A stretch of DNA of 64,000 nucleotides from Pedobacter sp. PLR (GTDB lineage Bacteria > Bacteroidota > Bacteroidia > Sphingobacteriales > Sphingobacteriaceae). The notes under the pieces were generated by a model, which had not been told where the DNA came from, searched no databases, and saw only the letters and a list, made by a program, of their open reading frames with translations. Position 1 is the first letter of the stretch; each line of letters begins with the position of its first letter. The stretch lies in assembly GCF_026239675.1 (NCBI RefSeq), contig NZ_JAPIVQ010000010.1:62001-126000 (forward strand). Reading direction: 5' to 3'. Both the position numbers and the translations under genes were made by a program. Below are positions 34,574 to 42,906 of the stretch, piece after piece.

Positions 34574-35983
34574 TTAAAAACCACCCCCTAAAGCACGGTA
34601 AAGTGCCACGGTAGCATGGAGTTCGGCCGTTTTAATACTGGCCAATTCTAATTCGCTTTGCAGGGCGTTACTTTGGGCGGTAATCACCTCTAAATAATTC
34701 GCCATGCCGTTATTGAACAGTAAACCGGCATTTTTAACTGCCTGTTTTAAGGTATTTACCCGACGCAGGGCAATAGCCTCCTGCTGTTTTAGCTTTTCAA
34801 TGCGCATCAGTTCGTCCGAGACTTCCCCAACAGCGTTTAAAACAGATTGCCTGAATTGAAGCACCGCTTTTTCTCTTTCAATCTTCGCTATTTCAAATTG
34901 GGTTTTCAATTGCTTGCGTTGAAATAAGGGCTGGGTTACTCCTCCTGCTACTACGCCAAATAAAGAAGCAGGGATATTGAACCAGTTACTGGCTTTAAAG
35001 GCATTTAAACCCGCAGTTGCCGTAATGTTTAACGAAGGATACATGCTGGCTTTAGCAACACCTACCTGTGCATTAGCCAAATCCAGAGCAAGTTCCGCAG
35101 AACGTACATCTGGTCTTTGAGCCAATAATGCCGAAGGAATCCCGGCTGATAATTGCGCAGGGAAACCAGCCTGATCCAGACTTCCCTGGCGTCTAATCGC
35201 CGCAGGAAGCTGTCCCGCCAGTATGCTCAGTGCATTTTCCTGGATATTGATTTCCTGTTCCAATGCCGGAACCAACTGAGTGGCAACCAGTTGTTGCGCC
35301 TCTGCCTGCTGAATAGCCAATGAGCTAACCTGACCGGCATCAAACTGCATCTTAATCATTGTTAAAGTACTGTCGTTCAGTGCTACATTTCTTTTGGCAA
35401 TGGACATTTGCGTGTCTAACATCAATAAGCGATAATACCCATGGGCAACATTAGCGATAAGTCGCATTTGAACAGCTTTTCTAGCTTCTGCGCTTTGCAG
35501 ATAGCTGGCTAATGCTGCTTTTTTCTGGCTTCCAATCTTTCCCCAGATGTCGGCCTCCCAGCTCAATCCCAGATTTGCATTGAAATCTTCGATGTGCTTA
35601 GTGCCCAGAAACTGCCCGGCACTCAGACCGTTTAAGCTATTGTCCGACGGTCTGCTGCTATTCGCAGCAATGTTCAGGTTAATGGCTGGCAGGTTTCCCA
35701 ATTTCGATTGTCTGAACAGTAATTCAGCCGCAGTCATGTTCTTCATTGCGATTTGCAGATCGTAATTTCTCAGCAAGGCTGTATCTATCAGTTCACGTAA
35801 GGTAATGTCCGTAAAAAACTGTTGTACTGATAGTTTAGAAATATTATTCGCACTGTCTGCCGGGGCATTTCTGAAAGTTTCAGGAACGCTTGCAACAGGT
35901 AAAATGATGTCTTTTGAAACTTTACAGCCTCCCAAAAATATCAGGAGCATCAGTGCTGTAAGTTTATTTATAGGTGTTTTCAT
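34574..35983 (-). CDS. RND efflux outer-membrane lipoprotein (NodT/OprM family)
   Basis: A 469-residue TolC-like channel. Start at 35983 gives a lipoprotein signal MKTPINKLTALMLLIFLGGC with Cys20; a longer frame begins in the previous gene and is not preferred. Two repeated outer membrane efflux domains are visible (LSWEADIWGKIGSQKKAALA and QRPDVRSAELALDLANAQVG). It forms the outer exit duct of the tripartite pump, third gene in the adaptor-permease-channel order, 10 bp after the permease. Confidence 0.94.
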   Translation of the reverse strand: MKTPINKLTALMLLIFLGGCKVSKDIILPVASVPETFRNAPADSANNISKLSVQQFFTDITLRELIDTALLRNYDLQIAMKNMTAAELLFRQSKLGNLPAINLNIAANSSRPSDNSLNGLSAGQFLGTKHIEDFNANLGLSWEADIWGKIGSQKKAALASYLQSAEARKAVQMRLIANVAHGYYRLLMLDTQMSIAKRNVALNDSTLTMIKMQFDAGQVSSLAIQQAEAQQLVATQLVPALEQEINIQENALSILAGQLPAAIRRQGSLDQAGFPAQLSAGIPSALLAQRPDVRSAELALDLANAQVGVAKASMYPSLNITATAGLNAFKASNWFNIPASLFGVVAGGVTQPLFQRKQLKTQFEIAKIEREKAVLQFRQSVLNAVGEVSDELMRIEKLKQQEAIALRRVNTLKQAVKNAGLLFNNGMANYLEVITAQSNALQSELELASIKTAELHATVALYRALGGGF

Positions 35984-35993
35984 TTGAATTGTA

Positions 35994-38900
35994 TTAAGAA
36001 TAAATGATCGTTGCATCTGGTTTAACACTTACCCCCGACTTCATTTCTTCTGCCAATGGAGGTTTGCCACTTACCTTTTCCTGTAGGTATTGGAAGATGA
36101 CAAACAATACCGGAATGATGAACAATCCTAGTATTACGCCGGAAATCATTCCTCCGGCAGCGCCGATACTGATCGAATGGTTACCCATTGCAGATGGACC
36201 TGTGGCACTCATCATAGGAATCAATCCTACAATAAAGGCCAGGGAAGTCATAATAATCGGGCGTAAACGCAATTTAGCAGCCTCTAAAGCAGCTGAAACC
36301 AGGGTTTTTCCTGCTTTCCTGCGCTGAACGGCATATTCTACAATCAGAATTGCATTCTTTGCTAAAAGCCCAATCAGCATCACCAAAGCTACCTGAACAT
36401 AAATGTTGTTCTCAATTCCAGTAAGGCCAATGGCAACAAATACCCCAAATACACCGGCAGGAATAGAAAGCACCACTGCTAAAGGAAGGATATAACTCTC
36501 ATATTGAGCGGCTAACAGGAAGTAAACGAAGATCAGACACAACATAAAGATGATGGTCGATTGTCCGCCGGAAGAAATCTCTTCTTTTGTTAAACCTGAA
36601 AACTCAAATGAATATCCGGAAGGAAGGTGTTTTTTTGCCACTTCTTCTACCGCTTTAATTGCATCACCAGAACTATAACCAGGTTTAGCAATGGCATTTA
36701 CGCCAATTGAGTTAAATAGATTGTACCTTGATGCAGTTTCCGCACCATACACTCTGGATAAAGTAGCCACCGTATTAATCGGCACCATCTCCCCTTGTTT
36801 ATTCTTAACATATACCGCGTCCATTGCAGAAGCGTCCGCACGATCAGCGATATCTGCCTGCACCATTACCCGGTAATATTTACCAAAACGGTTGAAATCC
36901 GAAGCCTGTGCACTACCAAAATATGCTTGCATCGTTTGCAAAATATCTTTCACATTGATACCCAGCTGCTCTGCTTTCTCCTCATCAATTTTCAATTCCA
37001 ATTGTGGGTAATCTGCTTTAAACGTAGTAAAGGCTACCGCAATCTCCTTGCGCTTCATCAACTCCCCAATGAAGTTATAGCCGATACCCGCAAATTTATC
37101 CAGCTTTCCACCGGTTTTATCCTGTAATACCAGGTCTAATCCGTCCACATTACTGAAACCCGGAACGGTTGGAAAAGTAAAGACAAAGAAGTTGGCGCCT
37201 TTTACGCTACCCAGTTTGGCTCTGATATCATTCATGATATCGTTGATGTTTTTCAATTTACCCCGCTCCTCTGTTGGTTTAAGCAGCACGAAGGCCACAC
37301 CTGCCGAAGGACTGGTACTTTGAGTCATGATATTGAAACCCGAAAGCACATTCAGCAATCGGTTAGATTCTAATGGCATCAGGATTTTTTCCGCCTCCTT
37401 TAAGGCTTCTGTTGTACGTTCTAAGGAAGCACCTGCTGGCATCGACAAAGCAATTGCGATAAAGCCCTGATCTTCCGAAGGAATAAATCCAGTCGGTGTC
37501 CTCTTCACCATCCATACCGTAGAAAGCGTGATCAGCAGGAGTCCAAGCAGTCCAACCCACTTAAAGCGAATCAAGAACCTCAGGCTACCAATATACTTAT
37601 TAGTCAGGCTGTTAAAACCTGTATTGAATCCCATAAAGAAACGTTCGGAAAAGTTTTTCTTAGTTGCTCCATTTTGATTGGAATGGTTGTCTTTTAAAAA
37701 CAAAGCACATAAAGCCGGACTTAAAGTCAAAGCATTAACCGCAGAAATTACGATGGCAATGGCCAGGGTAAAAGCGAATTGCCGGTAAAACACACCCGTT
37801 GATCCTTCCATAAAACCTACCGGTAAAAACACGGCCGACATCACCAGCGTGATCGAAATAATGGCCCCTGTAATTTCCTGCATGGCCGAAGCTGTCGCTT
37901 CTTTTGGCGGCAAATGCTGTTGCTCCATTTTCGCATGGACAGCCTCCACCACTACAATAGCATCATCTACCACAATACCAATAGCGAGAATCAATGCAAA
38001 TAAAGTCAGTAAGTTGATCGAGAAACCAAATAACTGCATAAAGAAAAACGTTCCGATAATCGCCACCGGAACAGCAATCGCAGGAATCAAAGTAGAGCGA
38101 AAATCTTGTAAGAAGATGAACACCACGATAAATACCAGGATAAAAGCTTCAATCAAAGTATGAATCACCTGGTCAATAGACTGATCTAAAGATACTTTTG
38201 TACTATAAAGCACATCATATTTCACACCTTTCGGGAAATCTTTCTCTGCTTTTTTCATGAAATCCTGAATCTTGATCTGAATTTCATTGGCATTAGAACC
38301 GGCCAATTGCAAAATGCCGACATCAATTCCTGGCTTTCCATTGATACGGGTTAAACTACCATAGGTATAAGCGCCAAATTCAACCCTTGCTACGTCTTTT
38401 AGCCTCAGAATAGAACCGTCAGCATTGGAACGGATCACCATGTTTTCATAATCTTTAGGCTGATTCAGTTTACCTTTATACTTGATGACATATTCAAAGG
38501 CATTTTTACTGCTTTCGCCGAATTTCCCCGGAGCAGCTTCTACGTTTTTATTCTGGATAGCAGCCATCACTTCATTAGGCATCAGGTTGTAACTGGCCAT
38601 TTGCGAAGGATTTAACCAAATCCGCATAGAATAATCTTTGTTTCCACCGAAAATACTGGCAGAACCTACACCAGGTATCCTTTTGATCTCTGGAATTAAG
38701 TTAATCTGCGCATAATTGGCCAGGAAAGTCTGATCGTATTCTGTTTCATTTTCAGTGTACATATCGAGTACCATGATCAGACTGTTCTGTTGTTTTGCAG
38801 TAGAAACACCTGCCTGAACCACCTCTGCGGGCAGCTGACTGGTGGCTTGAGCTACCCTGTTCTGCACATTTACTGCAGCCTGATCCGGGTCTGTACCCAG

Positions 38901-39185
38901 CTTAAAGTAAACAGTGATCACTAATGATCCATCATTACTGGCAGTAGAACTCATGTAACTCATGCCCTCCACCCCGTTGATAGACTCTTCCAGCGATGGC
39001 GCTACAGCCCTCAATACGGTCTCCGCATTTGCCCCCGGATATAGGGCGGTTACCTGAACTGCGGGCGGCGCAATGTCAGGAAACTGTTGTAATGGTAATT
39101 TTGAAAGTCCAAGGAGCCCGAAAATCACTAATAAGATAGAGATTACTGTAGCAAGGACCGGTCTTTGTATGAATATCTTAAACAT
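35994..39185 (-). CDS. RND efflux permease (HAE1/AcrB family)
   Basis: A 1063-residue inner-membrane proton-driven transporter. Twelve hydrophobic segments in two clusters of six, two large periplasmic loops, and the family marks RPVLATVISILLVIFGLLG near the N terminus, LALILAIGIVVDDAIVVVE in helix 4 (Asp pair of the proton relay) and ALVMLIGLLAKNAILIVE in helix 10. Likely expels hydrophobic drugs or toxic lipids. Second gene in the TetR-controlled pump operon. Confidence 0.97.
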   Translation of the reverse strand: MFKIFIQRPVLATVISILLVIFGLLGLSKLPLQQFPDIAPPAVQVTALYPGANAETVLRAVAPSLEESINGVEGMSYMSSTASNDGSLVITVYFKLGTDPDQAAVNVQNRVAQATSQLPAEVVQAGVSTAKQQNSLIMVLDMYTENETEYDQTFLANYAQINLIPEIKRIPGVGSASIFGGNKDYSMRIWLNPSQMASYNLMPNEVMAAIQNKNVEAAPGKFGESSKNAFEYVIKYKGKLNQPKDYENMVIRSNADGSILRLKDVARVEFGAYTYGSLTRINGKPGIDVGILQLAGSNANEIQIKIQDFMKKAEKDFPKGVKYDVLYSTKVSLDQSIDQVIHTLIEAFILVFIVVFIFLQDFRSTLIPAIAVPVAIIGTFFFMQLFGFSINLLTLFALILAIGIVVDDAIVVVEAVHAKMEQQHLPPKEATASAMQEITGAIISITLVMSAVFLPVGFMEGSTGVFYRQFAFTLAIAIVISAVNALTLSPALCALFLKDNHSNQNGATKKNFSERFFMGFNTGFNSLTNKYIGSLRFLIRFKWVGLLGLLLITLSTVWMVKRTPTGFIPSEDQGFIAIALSMPAGASLERTTEALKEAEKILMPLESNRLLNVLSGFNIMTQSTSPSAGVAFVLLKPTEERGKLKNINDIMNDIRAKLGSVKGANFFVFTFPTVPGFSNVDGLDLVLQDKTGGKLDKFAGIGYNFIGELMKRKEIAVAFTTFKADYPQLELKIDEEKAEQLGINVKDILQTMQAYFGSAQASDFNRFGKYYRVMVQADIADRADASAMDAVYVKNKQGEMVPINTVATLSRVYGAETASRYNLFNSIGVNAIAKPGYSSGDAIKAVEEVAKKHLPSGYSFEFSGLTKEEISSGGQSTIIFMLCLIFVYFLLAAQYESYILPLAVVLSIPAGVFGVFVAIGLTGIENNIYVQVALVMLIGLLAKNAILIVEYAVQRRKAGKTLVSAALEAAKLRLRPIIMTSLAFIVGLIPMMSATGPSAMGNHSISIGAAGGMISGVILGLFIIPVLFVIFQYLQEKVSGKPPLAEEMKSGVSVKPDATIIYS

Positions 39186-39193
39186 GACTGATG

Positions 39194-40330
39194 TTAGTTA
39201 GCGGCAATTTTTGGTGTTTTTTCATTTGATGCTTCCGGAACAATGGCATCCCCGTCTTTCAGAATTTCAAATCCTTTGGAAACGATACGGTCACCGGATT
39301 TCAATCCTTCTTTGATCAGGTAATTTGTACCACTGGTTCCGATGACTTTAATCGGTTGCTTCGCTACTTTATTGTGCTGATCAACCGTATATACGAAAAC
39401 CTTATCCTGTACTTCTACCGTAGCAGATTGTGGAACCAGCATCGCATCACTATGTTCCAGGCTTAACCTTACTTTTCCGGTATTTCCAGATCTCAATAGA
39501 CCGGAAGCATTGGGAAAGCTTGCCCTAAGCGTGATTGAGCCTGTATTTTTATCAAACTGCCCGTCAATCATATCAATCTTACCCTGTTGCGCATATACGC
39601 TGTTGTCAGATAAAACCAGGGATACCGGCGCCAGGTCTTTAAGTTTTCCGGCAGTAGTAGCCGATGGATATTTCGCTTTGAAATTGATGAAATCTGCTTC
39701 GCCCAGAGAAAAGTAAACGCGTATTTCATGTACATCAGACAAATTGGTTAATGGCATTGGATCTGATGGTGATACTAAACTACCTTGTTTTTTAGGTAAA
39801 CGTCCAATATATCCGCTCACAGGTGCTTTAATCAGGGTGTATCCCATGTTGATTTGTGCAGTTCCAACGCTGGCTTTTGCCTGTGCTACGTTTGCAAGAG
39901 CAATCTGGTGGGCCGTTTTGGCGGTTTTCAATTGAAAATCAGAAACCACTTTGTTCTGTACCAAAGGAATCAGCTTGTCGACTTCCAATTGTGCATTTAA
40001 TACCGCTGCTTCTGCGGCACGCTGATTTGCTTTAGCATTGTTAAGCTGTTCCAAAAAGGGAAGCGCATTGATTTTAAATAAAGGTTGTCCGGCATGAACA
40101 AGGGCGCCTTCATTTACCAATACCTGCTCTAAGGCGCCCGATACTTGTGGGCGAATTTCTAAATCTACTGCCCCTTGTAGCGATGCAGGGTATTCCAGGA
40201 ACGTAGTTTCCGCAGACTGGCTAATAGAAACCACAGGTAGTGACGGCGCAGGAGCGGCAATTTCAGTTGCAGGCTCACTGGCGCATCCGAATAGAAACAG
40301 GGCTGTTGAAAGTAAAAATATTGATTTCAT
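39194..40330 (-). CDS. RND efflux periplasmic adaptor (membrane fusion protein)
   Basis: A 378-residue lipoprotein adaptor. Start at 40330 (MKSIFLLSTALFLFGC) is chosen for its lipoprotein signal; the track frame adds 26 unlikely residues. Order: lipoyl half (EYPASLQGAVDLEIRPQVSG and ALVHAGQPLFKI), a coiled-coil hairpin (about 95-165), the second lipoyl half with TLIKAPVSGYIGRL, then beta-barrel and membrane-proximal domains. It links permease and outer channel. First gene of the pump operon; the three operator repeats lie directly upstream. Confidence 0.95.
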   Translation of the reverse strand: MKSIFLLSTALFLFGCASEPATEIAAPAPSLPVVSISQSAETTFLEYPASLQGAVDLEIRPQVSGALEQVLVNEGALVHAGQPLFKINALPFLEQLNNAKANQRAAEAAVLNAQLEVDKLIPLVQNKVVSDFQLKTAKTAHQIALANVAQAKASVGTAQINMGYTLIKAPVSGYIGRLPKKQGSLVSPSDPMPLTNLSDVHEIRVYFSLGEADFINFKAKYPSATTAGKLKDLAPVSLVLSDNSVYAQQGKIDMIDGQFDKNTGSITLRASFPNASGLLRSGNTGKVRLSLEHSDAMLVPQSATVEVQDKVFVYTVDQHNKVAKQPIKVIGTSGTNYLIKEGLKSGDRIVSKGFEILKDGDAIVPEASNEKTPKIAAN

Positions 40331-40449
40331 AATGGTAATTGAGGGGTTATTATTTAGAGATCGATTATTGTTTCCGGACTTGCTGCCGGATGGAGGGTAA
40401 TATTTCATGGTGTATTTGATTTAGAGTTTGAAAAACAGTTGTAAGTAAT

Positions 40450-40462
40450 TTAACAGTGTTAG
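40450..40462. promoter_or_regulatory. TetR-type operator O1 (one mismatch)
   Basis: TTAACAGTGTTAG; the last base differs from the perfect dyad TTAACA-G-TGTTAA found at 40537 and 40620. Closest to the adaptor start (40330). Confidence 0.6.
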
Positions 40463-40536
40463 ATAATATTGGGTAACAGGTAGATTTTTCATATAATTCT
40501 TAAGTTTACGTAAGACAGATAACGGGTATAAGTCAT

Positions 40537-40549
40537 TTAACAGTGTTAA
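40537..40549. promoter_or_regulatory. TetR-type operator O2
   Basis: Perfect 13-bp dyad TTAACAGTGTTAA, 87 bp from O1 and 83 bp from O3. Confidence 0.7.
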
Positions 40550-40619
40550 GTCAATAAAAACAGCCGACGACTCTTCCATAATGAGCCCTTTTAAGGGCTA
40601 GATAACAGGTGTAAGTGAT

Positions 40620-40632
40620 TTAACAGTGTTAA
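40620..40632. promoter_or_regulatory. TetR-type operator O3
   Basis: Perfect 13-bp dyad TTAACAGTGTTAA, 109 bp from the tetR stop side; part of a 34-bp repeat shared with O2. Confidence 0.7.
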
Positions 40633-40740
40633 GTAGTACTGGATAAAAAAACGGATTGAATTTAATCCGTCAGGTATGCTTGAATATTGATGTTTTATTG
40701 TTGGTGTATTAATGCTAATGATATTTTCATTGCACAGGTA

Positions 40741-41340
40741 TTAATCATTGATATATTTTATAATTCCTTTGAGTGCGTCTCTAAGAATATGTTGATTTGT
40801 CATATTATCTGTTCCCTTGCGCACAAAGTTGATAGAAATCAAGCCATGAACAACAGACCAAAAGGTGAAGTATTTTCTACAAACCAGATCATCATTGATC
40901 GGATCAGCAGTCATAAGTTCTTTAATGGTATCACAAATGATATTGGTAGTCGCTTCTGCTTCCGGGAATGCTTTCATCACCTCACAACAGCTCATATCTA
41001 CACCGTACATCAATTGATACAGTTCTTTATATTTAAAAGCAAAGTCCCAATAAGCCATCCACATAGCCTCTAATTGATCCTGAGGCAATTCATGTTGAAT
41101 TTTGGCTGCTTTTAGTTCCTGAAATAGAATGATATATCCTTTCCTGGTTAATTCCAGTAATATCCCCTCTTTATTCGCAAAATACTCATAAATGATCGGT
41201 GCGGTATATTCAATCTTATCGGCAATCTTTCTCATGCTGAGTGACTGCCAACCATCTTCTTTCACGATTTCCAGTGCAGCATCCAATATATTGAGTCTTG
41301 TGTCCTCTTTTAACCGTTGTATGCGTTCCTTACTGCCCAT
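40741..41340 (-). CDS. TetR/AcrR-family transcriptional repressor
   Basis: A 199-residue regulator. N-terminal TetR helix-turn-helix (about 12-58: ILDAALEIVKEDGWQSLSM..IADKI..Y.APIIYEYFANKEGILLEL) and a helical ligand-binding C-terminal domain with VVHGLISINFV. A copy of the palindrome lies 30 bp before its start (41370-41382) and three lie before the pump operon downstream, so autorepression and pump repression are very likely. Presumed inducers are pump substrates. Confidence 0.95.
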   Translation of the reverse strand: MGSKERIQRLKEDTRLNILDAALEIVKEDGWQSLSMRKIADKIEYTAPIIYEYFANKEGILLELTRKGYIILFQELKAAKIQHELPQDQLEAMWMAYWDFAFKYKELYQLMYGVDMSCCEVMKAFPEAEATTNIICDTIKELMTADPINDDLVCRKYFTFWSVVHGLISINFVRKGTDNMTNQHILRDALKGIIKYIND

Positions 41341-41369
41341 GTTTTAGAAAATAAAATAGTGTAAATAAT

Positions 41370-41382
41370 TTAACACTGTTAA
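41370..41382. promoter_or_regulatory. TetR-type operator O4 at the tetR promoter
   Basis: TTAACACTGTTAA, the reverse complement of the other operators, 30 bp upstream of the tetR start. Suggests autoregulation. Confidence 0.65.
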
Positions 41383-41433
41383 GCAAATGTAAATAGTTGT
41401 CCTGATATTCCCATCATTAATTTGTCAAATACT

Positions 41434-41474
41434 AATAATCCGGCTTTAACGATAGTTAAAAGCCGGATTATTTT
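41434..41474 (-). terminator. Long hairpin between DUF4836 cluster and tetR
   Basis: AATAATCCGGCTTTAAC and GTTAAAAGCCGGATTAT form a stem of about 16 pairs with one bulge and a GATA loop. It lies about 80 bp after the stop of the last gene of the cluster (41553) and separates it from tetR. Works in either direction by sequence. Confidence 0.7.
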
Positions 41475-41552
41475 GATGGATCCTGATCAACCATATAATT
41501 TCGTTTTGAAAATTCTTACGATTAAGTAGATCCCTCCAACATTAAATTCTAC

Positions 41553-42896
41553 TTACTGTATCATTTGAATAAAAGCATTGATGTTTTTATCTTCAAATTC
41601 CAACGTACCATTTAACCTGGCAGTTCCGTTATCTATTTTGGCAGCTGTAATTTTCAAATGAGAAAACGGCTTTAGCCACTTGTTCAATAATGGAAACACT
41701 TGTTGGGCTTTAATACCTCTTAAATCAGCCGTTAAAGCAAAGAAATCCGGGTTCGTTTTGGATGTATTCCGGATTGCCTCAGTCTCGTTTACAGGATCAT
41801 TTTCCAGCGTACTCAATTGCCAGATATTATTCTTAGTACGACTAAATACCTGATATAAGGGGAACAGTTCTTTATTTAACCTGTCTTCTGTACTGATCAC
41901 CTGGTTTTCTTTCAGATAAGCCAGTAGGCCCGCTGTTCTGGCTCCTATGCTTAGTTTTAGCTTCGGTACCCTTACTTTTTTCAATTGAACAGTAGCCACT
42001 TTTTCAAAGTCATCATTGTATTCATAAGCAATCAGGGAATCCATTTGTGTAATAGCAGGGCCCATTTCCAGTGCGGCAAAGCCCAGATAGGATTTTAACA
42101 AGGTATCTGTTTGAACTGAGATCCCTTTTAAAGAAAGGTCTTTGGGCATCCCGGATGTTTTAAACCCTGCATTTACCCGGATCTTTATTAAAGCATGATC
42201 TGCAAATTCAACCATTGACCGGGGCTGATCAGGAATATCCAGGCCTTCTGTAGGAAAACTACCTTCAATTTCAGCAAGCCCATCTTTGAAATTCAGCTGG
42301 CCGCCACCTGCTGCTGCTGTCCAGCTCAAATGGCCTTTTGCCTTTTTCAAAGCAATCATCAGCGGAGTGCCACCTTCCATCCTGTTTTTTTTACCGAGGA
42401 TATCATTCAGCTCTTCCAATACTGCTTCTCTTTTGAAAGAGTAAGCAATGGCGAAGGTCTTTCCAGCATTAAGAACGGTGATTTTACGATCAGAAGAAGT
42501 CCCAACGCGATTCCCTGCTCCTTGTACAGCAAAGTCTGTGATTTTCAGCACCCGCTTTAACCAGGCGTTTAAGCCCGTCGTATCTGATAAAGCCAGTTCT
42601 GTGAAAAAAGTCCCCGGAGCCTTTGTTTTCAATGAATAGACAAATACGTTGGCAGGCAAAGAGAAGTCTGGTTTCTGTCCCCCTTTTTCTTTAGTTTTCA
42701 AATAATAACCCGGATTACCAATAAAATCAACAGCCATGGTTTTCAGTAAACCGTCCACATTCAGTTTATAAACCACGCTGGCATCTTTGGCGACTTGCTG
42801 ATCATAAGAACGCGATTCGCGGAAGTATAAATACCCATAAACAGAAATCAGCAACAATAGAACTATTGTTGCTGATATTTTTAAAGTCAATTTCAT
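41553..42896 (-). CDS. Membrane-anchored hypothetical protein, DUF4836 neighbour
   Basis: A 447-residue protein with an N-terminal membrane segment (ISATIVLLLLISVYGYLYF, about 8-26) and a large extracytoplasmic part. I do not recognise a named domain. Its layout is reminiscent of the DUF4836 protein 10 bp upstream: an early VVYKLNVDGLLKTM, a strand-rich half with TFFTELALSD, and a C-terminal half with repeated FSLTADLRG-like strands. It is probably a distant relative. Last gene of a three-gene transcript; the role is unknown. Confidence 0.6.
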   Translation of the reverse strand: MKLTLKISATIVLLLLISVYGYLYFRESRSYDQQVAKDASVVYKLNVDGLLKTMAVDFIGNPGYYLKTKEKGGQKPDFSLPANVFVYSLKTKAPGTFFTELALSDTTGLNAWLKRVLKITDFAVQGAGNRVGTSSDRKITVLNAGKTFAIAYSFKREAVLEELNDILGKKNRMEGGTPLMIALKKAKGHLSWTAAAGGGQLNFKDGLAEIEGSFPTEGLDIPDQPRSMVEFADHALIKIRVNAGFKTSGMPKDLSLKGISVQTDTLLKSYLGFAALEMGPAITQMDSLIAYEYNDDFEKVATVQLKKVRVPKLKLSIGARTAGLLAYLKENQVISTEDRLNKELFPLYQVFSRTKNNIWQLSTLENDPVNETEAIRNTSKTNPDFFALTADLRGIKAQQVFPLLNKWLKPFSHLKITAAKIDNGTARLNGTLEFEDKNINAFIQMIQ

Positions 42897-42906
42897 GTAG
42901 ATGCCC

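Larger units (their letters stand above)
40331..40740. other. Efflux-operon control region with operator repeats
   Basis: 410 bp between tetR and the pump operon, both read on the minus strand. It contains three copies of TTAACAGTGTTAA (listed separately) within longer about 34-bp direct repeats (40518-40551 and 40601-40634 read GATAAC-GGTATAAGT type), plus a dyad AGCCCTT-TT-AAGGGCT (40584-40600 region). No coding frame of note. Confidence 0.6.

Noticed and set aside
40431..40634. Three repeats considered as a CRISPR-like array
   Set aside because: The repeat units are a palindromic TetR operator at irregular spacing with a tetR gene next to them, and there are no cas genes.
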